DNA of 64,000 nucleotides from Ciona savignyi (Eukaryota > Chordata > Ascidiacea > Phlebobranchia > Cionidae): the NCBI GenBank assembly GCA_000149265.1, contig CH003163.1, positions 870,518 through 934,517 on the forward strand. Direction: 5' to 3'. The notes under the pieces are model-generated. The model made no database searches. It saw only the letters and a list, made by a program, of their open reading frames with translations, and had not been told where the DNA came from. Of the stretch, positions 1 to 11,400 are shown in pieces (position 1 is the stretch's first letter; each line of letters begins with the position of its first letter). The translations under genes were made by a program, and so were the position numbers.

Positions 1-212
1 CAGCTTTCTATTGAAGCTGAAATCCCTTGCCACACCTCCATTTAGTGCAACTAATAAGTCCTCCAGGCAAAGTAGTACAGACTGGCAAGTGTATGGAGAT
101 AAGCCCAACCATCCCAAACTTTCAAGTATTGCATTTGGCAAGTCCGAAAACGTCTTCATACATTTCAAAACGCTCTAAAAATAGGAATATTTAAATAGGT
201 GACTTAACTCCA

Positions 213-973
213 CTAGTTAGTTTGGTGGTTTAGGGCAGGGCTTCCCAAACTTTTTTACGAGCGACCCTTTTCTCATTTTCAAAAAAATTTACGACCCCTT
301 TTTGTCTTTTTAACTTATTTTAAGTTGTAAGAATGTAAGTACGGTAAAAAAGCAGACAAACAACAGTATTTACAAAGATCATAAACTGAGTTTGTTATTT
401 AATGAGCTGCATGGTTCTGCATGTTTTTGCACAGTAAGTCAAACCGTGGCTCAATGTGTACATAATGTACATTATGCTGTAACAATGGTAGTTCGTCACA
501 GTACTACAGACGGAATTTAACAGTGTAATGTATCTTTATACTGTAGTCAAAAACGCCAATAATGCCGTTTCAATTCAGAGAAAGTTTTTTAATAAATAGG
601 CTACGAAGCATAAAGTAGGGTATTATAAGCAATTTGTATGAAAAACAGGAAGCTTTTGCGACCCCAAATTTTTTTCTTGCGACCCCCGTCGGGGTCGCGA
701 CCCCTAGTTTGGGAAGCACTGGTTTAGGGCGACGCCTTTTAACTGAATGGTTGCAGGTTCGAAACTGGTCGCTAGCTAATCGGTTGTGTCCTTGGGCAAG
801 GCACTTAACGGACATTGCGTGAAACCAGCAGATTAATGGGTTCTACCAAAGGAATGTATGTATCATACACAACACACTGCAAAAGCTCCGAAAACCCGAC
901 GGTGGGCACGAGGTGATCTGACGATTGTCCGTATGTTTAGTACCTTGGTTTTACCATGAATATCCTATCCTAA
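213..973 (+). repeat. tRNA-derived SINE, interrupted by a hAT MITE
   Basis: This is a sense-orientation copy of the main dispersed repeat of the window. The head at about 213-235 and the body from 722 are split by the MITE at 236-721. A B-box-like GGTTCGAAACT lies at 756-766, followed by the family's conserved body and a tail ending in AATATCCTATCCTAA. The tRNA-like promoter boxes and lack of coding capacity indicate a SINE. Confidence 0.8.
236..721. mobile_element. hAT-type MITE (486 bp) with 8-bp target duplication
   Basis: The element begins CAGGGCTTCCCAAACT and ends AGTTTGGGAAGCACTG, imperfect terminal inverted repeats with hAT-style CAG...CTG ends. It is flanked by the perfect 8-bp direct repeat GTTTAGGG (228-235 and 722-729). 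The interior carries repeated CGACCCC/GGGGTCG motifs near both ends and no credible transposase frame, so it is non-autonomous. Confidence 0.85.
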
Positions 974-1041
974 CTCGTATTAAAGACTATAATTGTAATT
1001 ATGCATAAACCACAAATTGTTGATTTAAAAGCACAGTCACA

Positions 1042-1093
1042 TTAGGCCGTCAGGTTCAATTAGAACTACAATTAGGCCGTCAGGTTCAATTAA
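1042..1093. repeat. Short tandem duplication
   Basis: Two copies of ATTAGGCCGTCAGGTTCAAT start at about 1042 and 1072, followed by related TTAGAACTACA sequence. No gene is associated. Confidence 0.6.
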
Positions 1094-1454
1094 ATTTAGA
1101 ACTACACAACTTCTTTACTGTGGGATTGTGTCCTTGTGCAAGACACTGGACATTAACTTAATCCAATAAAAAGAAACTTATTATTAAAAATATGATTTTA
1201 TGTTAGGAAGGAGATTTTCTCCCTTAATCCAAGAAATGCATAAATGAGTTACAAAACATGTTATGTTATTACGTTAGATTACCTTAGTGTTGCAGTCAAG
1301 ATACTGGAGTTATTGCATTGTAATGTTTAATTAAAATGTTTCTACTTTCAAAAGTCAATCCATTCAACTGTACAAATTGTACTGGAAATAAAAAATCTAA
1401 ACAAAAAGCGTTCTGCTACCCAGTGATATGACTACACACCTTGCTATAAATTTG

Positions 1455-1535
1455 ACCAGCGGTTAGCTTAATTGGTAAGAGCCTTTGTATTCTGCAGACA
1501 GCCAAGGTTGTAGAATCGAAACACACTATTGGCTA
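1455..1535 (+). other. Degenerate tRNA-like sequence
   Basis: TTAGCTTAATTGGTAAGAG looks like a tRNA D-arm/A-box and is followed by a degraded T-arm (AATCGAAA). The acceptor arms do not pair well and the T-stem has mismatches, so this is probably a tRNA pseudogene or a SINE head rather than a working tRNA. Confidence 0.35.
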
Positions 1536-1537
1536 GA

Positions 1538-1731
1538 CTAGTGGTTCCCAAAAAAATTCACAACGGACTCATTGCCATTTTTTTAATGTTTTGTGGTATG
1601 GTAAAGACTAAAAAATTAAACAATCACAACCACAAAATCACTGTACCGTATAGGCCTAGTTAAAAAAAGGCCTACACAAAGCAAAAATATACCAAATATC
1701 TCTCGCGGACCTCTTGAAAGTGCATCACTGG
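1538..1731. mobile_element. Possible degraded hAT MITE
   Basis: The left end CTAGTGGTTCCCA and right end GCATCACTGG resemble hAT CAGTGG/CCACTG termini. The flanking 8-mers match only partly, so this is a weak call. Confidence 0.35.
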
Positions 1732-1798
1732 CCATAAAAGGTCCGAGAACTCCACTTTTGGAGTTCTTAGCAGAATAAGGTGTTCTACTAAAACTGAC

Positions 1799-1870
1799 GG
1801 AAACTTGGAATCACCTAGCACACTGCAATAGCTGCAGTAATCCGACAGTGGGAACGAGGTAATCTGTTAT
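1799..1870 (+). repeat. SINE fragment
   Basis: The segment carries the family's internal sequence (CACACTGCAATAGCT, then CGACAGTGGG and an ACGAGGTAATCTG-like stretch), without the tRNA-like head. Confidence 0.6.
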
Positions 1871-2035
1871 ATCTACAAGTTACCTGAGCAATTTCTTTCG
1901 TGTTTGAATCAAACTGAGGAAACACAACGACAGCAGGAAGATCTTCCAACTGATTCTTCAGGCAAAATCCAGCTGATGAGAAGAGTTCCTTCCAACCATC
2001 AACACCATGTACTTTCTGTGCTATGCTTTCCTGTT

Positions 2036-2391
2036 ATAGGAAAATGTATGGAAGAACTTGATTATAAAATGTTTAACCTGGTACTATGCTTTCCTGTTAG
2101 GGATAGGAAAATGTTTATCCTAAACCAAGGGGGTTAACAGATTGTCTCGCGCCCACCGTCAGGTTACCAGAGCTATTTCAGTGTGTTGTATATGATAGAC
2201 ACGTTCCCTCAATTTGGTAAAACCCATTAATCCGCTGGGTTCAGGCAATGTCCGTAAAGTGCCTTGCTCAAGGACACAACTGACCAGTTTCGCACCTACA
2301 ACCTTTCGATTGAAAGGCGACACACTTAACCACCAGACTATAGGAAAATGTATGGAAGACTTTGATTATTAAATGTTTAAGCTGGTACTAA
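2036..2391 (-). repeat. SINE flanked by a ~53-bp direct duplication
   Basis: An antisense SINE occupies about 2100-2340, from a GGATAGGAAAATG tail to the head GGCGACACACTTAACC. It is bracketed by two imperfect copies of a sequence starting TATAGGAAAATGTATGGAAG, at about 2035-2088 and 2339-2391. This duplication is much longer than an ordinary SINE target-site duplication. Confidence 0.65.
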
Positions 2392-2452
2392 TGCATAAAT
2401 ATAGATTTTGTATATGAATATCCTATCCTATCCTAACCCGAAAACTGTCCAT

Positions 2453-5400
2453 TTACTGACACCAAAGCAATTTAAAAATGGATTTTACCTGGGTTGTGTA
2501 TACGGGTGCATTTGAACTTGTAGCTTGGGCATCAGTGTCCACCAACACTCGACCGAGCATATGAGTGCACAGTTTGATCGTATCTTTCACGTGCGAAGGA
2601 TTGCTTAGAAGTAATTTGGTAATCGCAAACGTGGTTGGAAGGTCCCGAGGGGAGAGTTTGGACGGCAACCCGAACAAAGTAAAAGCTGCCCAGAATGAAG
2701 GGTGCTGGAATTGGGCGGTGTTCCGTAAACTTTCTTTCGATGACAGCAACGCCTTAGCGGTGTCGCATCCCTTCAGTAAACATCCATAGAAAGTTCTGTA
2801 AAACAGCTTGCAAGCGGTTTCCGGCACAGGCCATAGCGGAAAGAGGACAGCGTCGACCCCGGCCATAAAAACGGCACAAAAAAGCGCATACAGAGGCGAT
2901 GTCCATTCCGACAACTCACTGTCAGTGGTCAAGTCATGAGAGGCTAGGACTATCAGCTTGGTTTGTGACAGGTTCATTTTCATAATATCGCTGCTCCGTA
3001 AAATAAACTTTGCTGAGTCAGTTTGCTCATCACTTACTCCTCTTTTTTCAAGGGCGATTCCACAAGGTGATGCTGAAAACGGGCAAGCGAAATGAATGCA
3101 TTCTGTTGGGGTCGAATGCAGTTTTTCGACGATGTTTTTGAGCCCCGCGTTTTCACCCACCATCAGCTGCACCCTGAGCAACGTACCGACCAAAGTGACC
3201 TCTGCATCAACAGTGGATGATTCTTCACTAGTGTTGCCCACCACCATCGCGCGGCTTGGGCAAGCTTGGAAAACTGGAGCTTTCGTTTTTTTACATGAAA
3301 TCGGCAACACTGTCAGCTGAAATTTCTCATACAAAAACTTGTCACCGTTGTTCTTTTTTAAAAGGGAAAATGGAACAAGTAAAAGGTCTCCATCCACGTG
3401 AATGGTCAGATGTAAAATTGGAGATTTCTCCAGTGCAAGACTGAAAATCTTTTCCATGTCACTGAAAAGTAGTTCATATAATAGGAAGGCTGGGTTTTTG
3501 GCGGAACTGTATTTTTTCCCATCTTTAACAGTGGCGTCAAAAAGAATTCGGCGTCCTGTTTTTAAAAAGTCACTACGCGAATGAAAAGAGGATTGAAGAG
3601 CCATCAACCTTGTGTATAAGCTCCCATTGTGAGTAGTTGGTTGATCTTGAACGGAAGCCTCAAGCGATTCGACACCTATGTTCTCTCTCAGTTTAAAAAT
3701 CAACTGGGCCAAAACGTTAGTTTTACAGTCAACCAAACAAAGCGGTTTATGACCAGAAGTAGACAGAGCACCGTTCACCAGCAACCAGTAACACAGTGAC
3801 CCACCGATTACAGTGAAAAATACGGATAAATTGTTTCCGGGGCCGTCGGAATCCATCAGCTCCTGAGAAGTAGTGGATTGGGATGATTTGGGGGTGAATA
3901 CTTGTTGAGGGAAGTTTGAAATCTCACAGCGAACTTGGAACGCGTCGGAATGGAGATTGTTCTCCATTAAATTGCACAACAACAGTGATCCATACTGCAA
4001 GAGGAGCTCGTATGTTCTTAAAAATTTCCGCCGAAATACTTCGGAATCCTTTAAACCGGTTAGGCAAGTGAAACAGACCACTTTCCCAGCCAAAAACGCT
4101 TGTCTAAGGTACGGGGTAGCGGTTTCGGGGCCGTTGCAGAGCCATAGCGACTTTCCAAGGTCGTAGGCAATGGAGGCAATTAGACTCTCAGCGTTCAGTT
4201 CACGCGCGATTAACATGGACTGCTGTAGAAGTAGTATGGCTCGAGACAGATCTCCATTGCTTTGCATTAAAATGCACCTGAAAGGAAAGACGATGTTTCT
4301 ACTAATTGAAGAGAAACCGACCGGTTGCATTTGTAGCACCTTAACCTGTCAACCGAACGAACATAGTCATAACCAGCTCAGTTAATTCTATGAATAAGGT
4401 ACTTAACAGACGTTGTCAAAACCCAATTAATGGGTTGAATTAAACAGTTGTTATGACTCCACCACATGAAACACAGTGCAAAAACCCTTGGTGTAAGGTA
4501 ATGGGGCAAATGTCTGTGTTGGAATATCACCCCATTTTGCATTTTTTATACTAATATAAAATGAGTATCTTATTGACAACTAAACATAACCGAAGATAGT
4601 TAACCTTGCGAAATTTATTTATCATGGAGTGAGTATCATGTCAAAAAAAATTACTTTTCTATCTGAAAAACCGTTTACAAAAAAAAGCATTAGTCTGATT
4701 TATAGCATATTTTTTAAAAAATCGCTTTTTAAATACACTGGAATACAACTTAAAATTAAAGTAAAATGCTTTTAAAGTTTAAAGATAATAGATAATATTC
4801 ACCTCGCAATGCCATGTAATGCACCAGCTTTTGAGATCTCGTCCTTGTTCTGCTCGACTATGAACAGATGCTGCTCGTAGTGGAAAACAGAGGTTGCGTA
4901 ATTCTTCATCGCTTCGTAGGTTCGAGCAAGGTTCCTGTGCGCTCTGCTCTGCGTAGTTTGATTTTTTATTTTCTTGGAAATTTCCAGGTCCAGGTAATGA
5001 AATTCGAGGGCTTTTTCAAAATTGGAACTGTTATAGTAAATAGCGCCTAGATCTGATGAAGAATCGGCCAATATTTCATTGCTCTGCAACTGTGTACCAA
5101 CACTGACTTGAGACATTAACGCTTCAACAGCTTTATCGTAGCTAAATATACCCGCATACAAATTTCCGAGTTCGCCATAACAAGATGCCAACGACTTTTG
5201 ATCGCCCAGATTTAAACATATTTCAAGGCTTTCCTCGGCATAGTGAATCGCTAAATCAAGGTCTTCCATTGTTTTGTACGCCTTTACCAAGCCTCTGCAA
5301 GCTTGGTTTGTAAGTTTTGGTGATTTCAAACTGCCAGCTAACTGGTGCGCACCTTTGTAGTACTTCACGGCCTCACTGTATTGTTTTAGAGAAACATACG

Positions 5401-8400
5401 TGTCTCCAAGATAGCAAAACACGTTCACTTTTTCGGTGCCAGCTACAGCAGAGCTGGTGATCTGCAAAGAATTCAGCTGGTGTTTGAAACAGTCCAGAGC
5501 CTGGTCGAATTGATTGAGGTTCGTGTACGTGATGCCTAAATTTCTCCAAGCCTGTGCTTCGGATAGTAACTCGGAGTCAGTTTTAGGTTTATGTTCGTTC
5601 TGCGATGAAGTGGAGTCACACAGCTGTAAGGTTTCAGCAAGTGTTTCATCGAGCCTTTTTCTCGCTTCCTTTTCGTTTTTCGAATCCTTTATAACCTCAG
5701 AATAGATCCCAATTTCTTTGTTGTGGACAGCGATTGCTTTTTCCTTTTCACCCAAGGACCGCAGAGCAATAGCTAGCGACGCACATGCCTGAGCAGTTAG
5801 TGTTGGATTCTTATTTTCCTGCGCTGTTTCCAATTGTTGCTGGTAAAACTTGACAGCTTTTTCCGGTTCTCTTTGTTCCATATGAATATCTGCTATATTC
5901 CCCAGCGCCTTAAACACACCTCTCGCGCTGCATATATCCACAGAAGTTTCCAGAAACTTCCTCTGAAAATGCAGTGCGGCGTCAAAGTCGCTGAGATTCT
6001 TCTTAGCCAAACCAAGATTGCAGTAAGCCCGTGCCTTTGTTACAGAGTCCCCACACTGCGTTGTGGCGGCAATGCACTCCGTGTAGCAGACCACCGCCGC
6101 GTCAAACTCTCCAAGCGAAAAGTGCGCGTAGCCGAGGTTATAAAGTGCCCTTCCTTCGCCGTGTTTGTTGGGCAGGCGCGGCGACAGCTCAAGGAAGCTT
6201 CTGTACATTTCAATCGCCTCGGGAAATAAGCTTGATGTGCAGAAATAGTTGGCGAGGTTCATCAATGCAACTGATTCCTTTGAAATGCTTCTCAATTGTC
6301 TTGAAATTTCCAATTGAAGTCTGAAAAGGATTAGTTCATAACCAGTCGTAGCTTTGAGTGTTTAAGCAAACTATTCATAACAGACAGGTTCTTAGTTTGA
6401 TCTCTACCCTGAACCTCGTTTGCATGGCTTTGCCAGTACGTTAATCCAGTGAATTCAAATAGGATTTTCAAAAATTAAGGTAACATCCAAATACAATATA
6501 GATTGTACACAATAGTCTGGATAACTGGATGGTGTGAGAAATCTACTGAATGGTAATTTTTCAATGACTGCTCCTTTTTACCACCACCCGAGAGGAATAA
6601 TATTCTGTTACCTAAAACATTTGGTCTTATGAAAGTAATGGTCATCCCAAACATTATACTGATAGTTTTTTGCTATATAATTTTCACAGAAGCTCTAAAC
6701 TATGATGGGTCCAACCAAATTGAAAACACATTTTTAATCATAAATATTTGCACTGCAATAGCTCCAGTTAGCCATTGGTGGGAGTGAGGTAATATGACGA
6801 TTGCCTGTGTGTCAACCACTCAGTTTTCCTATACACTGGGATAAACATAAATATCCTAATCTATCCCAAGGATTACATCTATAAACTTTCGCATAAAAAA
6901 TTGTTCAATTTAATTTTTCACTAACAAACTATGGGTTATTTTATGTTCCACCAAATTCAGCCATTACTTACAAAACTGGTCATTAATTTTACCTAAAATT
7001 ATCTAAAGCTTTGTCCTTGATACCCAATGCTTGGAAGGCAACGGCAAGATTTCCGTGGGCACAGCATTCGATGTTTTGGTCACGGAGTTGGTGAGATAAT
7101 TCAAGCTGCTTCAGGTGATGCTGAACAGCCTGTTTAAAAGAAAGGACGACATAGGATACTTGTGTTTATCGTGGGTCAACCGAATAAGCTTTATAAACTT
7201 ATAACTCAGGAAAAAATTAAAGGGAAAAAAAGGATGAAGGGAGATTATTCACTAAAATTAAGATTAGGCTGTTAGGTTGAGTTTTGGGGTTGGGATTATT
7301 GTTTGGGACAGAGTTATAATTAGTTTCCATAGTTTAAGTGAGCAGTTTCCCCTTTTCCCTCCTTTTAGTGTTGCCCTAAACACGGGTATTTATCAGATTA
7401 CATCATTCTCATAGCCAGGTTACGGGAACTCATGAAGTGTGTTGTATATTTTACCATTGCTATATTTTTAACATGTTAATCCATTGGATTTAAGCAATGT
7501 AAGCTAAGTTAGAATAGGATATTGATGTTTATCTCAGTGAATGGGAATAAGCAATGGGCGTTTGACACAAGAGCAATTGTTAGACTACCTCGTGCCCACG
7601 GTTGGTTTACCGGAGCTGTTGCAATGTTGTGTATGATTCTGATGTTCCTTTAATTTAGTAGAACCCATTAATCCACTTGGTTCAGGCAATGTATGCCAAG
7701 TATTCTGCCCAAAGACACAACCAAATAGCTAGCGACCAGTTTCTAACCTACATAACCTTCGGCTAAACGAACTAACACACTGAGCTATTAAGTCACACAA
7801 AATTGCTTATCGTTAACAGTGGAGATGGTTAACAATAAAATTGTTTCACAACTTTTTAACAGCGGAGATATGTCACTACAACTTGTAGTCTACAAATAAA
7901 TACCTTTTCATAGATTCCCATTGCGCTACAGGCATTTCCTATCTTCCCGTGAGCTGAACACTGTGCAGCAACATCTTGAATACGAACTGCAATCTGCAGG
8001 CATTTCTCCTGCAACTTTATTGCTATGGAAAAATCTCCCAACTGTAAAAAATAAAAATAATTCCAAAATCCATGACAGACTAAGAAAGTATCAAAACCAG
8101 ATACACTTTAAACGTAATTAGATGACCACATTTGGTCATATTGACATTATGACATACACTTGTGCCAATTTAAAATATATTAATTCTAAGATTTCTTTTT
8201 GAAACATGTGAAGTTTGGTCTTTTCGGAATCCTACTTAATGTAGGGCTTTTAAAAATTGCAAAAATAAACATATCTTTGCATTTGATTTTGTTGGGTGTT
8301 TTTCCTCTTAGTTTATGACTGCTTAGGTCTTATATTTAGTTTAAACTTTCCCAAAAAAAGGCTTTTAACAAATCTTACGTTAAACATTATGCCTTAACTG

Positions 8401-11400
8401 TAACTTGGAAAGTGCTACAGCACTACAAAGAATACATAGTCGAAATCCACAATTTGCGCTAAAAAAATCTCGATTTCAAAGAGTTGAAAAAGCAGCCATG
8501 GTTAGGATAGGATACCCTAAGGATATTCATGTTTATCCCCATGAATGGGAAAACCAGGAATGTTAACACACAGGCAATCGTCAGATCACCTCGCGCCCAC
8601 CGTCGGGTTACGGGAGCTATTGCAGTATGTTGTATATGATAGACATTTCCTTCAATTTGGTAGAACCCATTAATCCGCTGGGTTCAGGCAATGTCCCTAA
8701 AGTGCCATGCCCAAGGACACAACCGACTAGCTAGTAACCAGTTTCGCACCTGCAACCTTTAGATTGAAAGGCGACGCACTTAACAGTAAGACTAACCGGC
8801 CGGACAGATTGCCTCCCTCAGCCAAATACTAAACAACATTCTGAAATAGCTCCAGTAAAGAGCTGCGAGCATGAAGGTTAGAGATACTCGGTGCGCATAT
8901 TGCACCGTTGCTTTAAAAATAACGTGGACTTAACTAATTCTGCTTTAACCCATAACTCTCCAGTGAACCCGATTCAAATCATTTACACAAACTGTAAGAA
9001 TTTCATTAATATATCAGTTCTGACAATAAACAATCCCCTCAGATCCCAACCTACCTTTTGAGTTTCTGCTTGCAAGTAATGATCAATGTACTACAGTGGA
9101 ATAAAAATTGCAACTTAAACCGATTACCTGATGACTTAAGATTCCTAGATGTGCACAGGTGTAACCGAGAAGTAAAATGTCATTCTTTTCTTCGGAAATT
9201 TCCATTAATCTGTCATATGCCTCCTTGCTCATTGATGTGCTGCCTACAGTTGTTTAGAATTATAAAAACCAAGTATTCATTTTACAAATAGAAAATACAC
9301 AACAATTCAGAAAAAATACAAGATTAAGTAAGTGAAGCGCAGGTAAACATTAAAGGGAATAATTGTATGCCTTAATGCCAACAGTCTGCTACAACTGCTT
9401 ATGTTAGCTATTGTTTACTGTGTATTAGCCATGCACCTAATATGCTTTGCAGAAATAATTCCCAAAATGTATTTATAATAATCATTACGGCTGGAAAACT
9501 TTGCCTTAAAAAATTACTGCTTTTCAGATAGGTAATTAAAATATGGTGGGTCATTTAAAAACACATTTTAAATCATTTTTTATAACATTTTGAAACTGTA
9601 CATGCACAATAAGTGTCCACCCTTTCCATCAAAATACCACCTGGCATTTGTCTCAATGCTGTTCAAAATAGTGGTCAATAGGACGAAACATCGTCCTGTA
9701 TTATCATACACACCTGCACTATCTGCTGCATAAGCCAGACACATCAGTGTTCGCGATTCAGAGTTGATATCGAAGAGATTTCTACTGATCATCGCTGATT
9801 TCTCAAGACACTCCAACTCTTTGTCATGTCTGGGAGATAATATGAGTTTTCAATGGTGTATTCCTCCAAAGGGTAGTTCCACTGCCGGATTAATTAATAC
9901 AGATAAATCTCTATGGAACTGAGAATTTATTGCAAGGTAGCACACAAAAGGTTAACTTTCCGAATAATTTTTTAATGGAATCCATCAAATTAGGGGATTC
10001 TACTAAATTAATGAATGTTTTCCCATTCACGGGGATAAACATGAATATCCTATTCTAATATGTACACCGATCCTAAATTTTGTAACCTTATCTGTAGAAT
10101 TTGATACAACTTTATCCCTGTGACTAAAAAAACGTAAGGTCCATTAACACACATACAATCATTAGATCACCTCGCACCTACCATCGGGTTACCGGAGATA
10201 AATTTTGATAGTCCATCATTCCACTGGGTTAAGGCAAAGTCCATGTCCTGTCCAAGAACATAAATGACAAGGTAGCAACCATTTATAAACCTGAAACCCT
10301 TTCTCTGAAAGGTAAACCCACTAACCCACCAAGCTGATCAGTCAGCCTATGTTATTTAAGTCTTGGTGCAAAAAAGACCTGGGACATTTGTATGGTCCTG
10401 TTCTCAATAAAAACATTTTTCCACCCTACTGGCACATGATTATAGAGAAAGTCACCATCTTACTGTTTTAGATTCTTATAGGCTCGTGCAATGTCACAGT
10501 AAATCTCAGCCTGTTCATACTGATCTGAGTTGGGAGAATTCAACAGAGCATCAAGTTTTGTTTGACATAGATCCAGTGACTGCTGTGGATCCAACTGGTC
10601 CAGCTGTTTATTCCCTTCATTGAAAAGGAAAGCATTTTCCTTGTTTTTTGAAGGCGTTTTCACAATTGAACTTTGTGGAGAAGGGTGGGCCTGATTTCGC
10701 AAAGAAGCATAGATCCGCTCCAATCCGTTGCAAGCTGATGAGATTTGAACTTTGTTCTGACATGAACAAAGCATTTTGTAAGTCATAGGATAGGATATTC
10801 ATGTTTATCCCCGTGAATGGGAAAACCAAGGTGGTTAACACACGGGCAATCGTCAGATCACCTCGTGCCCACCGTCGGGTAACCGAAGATATTGCAATGT
10901 GTTATTATGTATGATTCACACATTCCTTCAATTTAGTAGAACTCAATAATCCGCTGGGTTAAGGCAATTTCCATTAGGTGCCTTGCCCAAGGACACAAAC
11001 GACTAGCCAGCGACTAGTTTCATACCTGCAACCCTTTGGCTGACAGGCGATGCACTTAACAACCAAACTAACTGGGCTGAGTCAGTAGTAAGGTTATAGA
11101 ATCAGTGCCTACTACTATGTCGTCGACGTTTTAACCTCTTAGTAGGGGGTTCCATGTTTAACTCCCAATATAAACATTTGTTTTTAAACCATTATAGCCT
11201 CTGAATTGACTTTATAAGAAATTAACAAAACTAACCATAAAATAAGAGTATCTTTAATAATCAGAATTATTTAGAACGATAACATAATCTTTAATACTAA
11301 TATCACAAATATAATATGCATTGATCTAGTGGATTTATATGGTTCAAAATAGAATAATTTTTAAAGAATAAACAAACAAAATCTTAAAAAGGACTTGAGA

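Noticed and set aside
1455..1535. Functional tRNA gene
   Set aside because: The D-arm is tRNA-like, but acceptor and T stems do not pair and no sound anticodon arm can be built.
2565..6324. Several plus-strand open frames of 60-131 codons opposite TTC28 exons 11 and 12
   Set aside because: They lie antisense to long coding exons with clear homology, and none shows its own splice sites or domain motifs.
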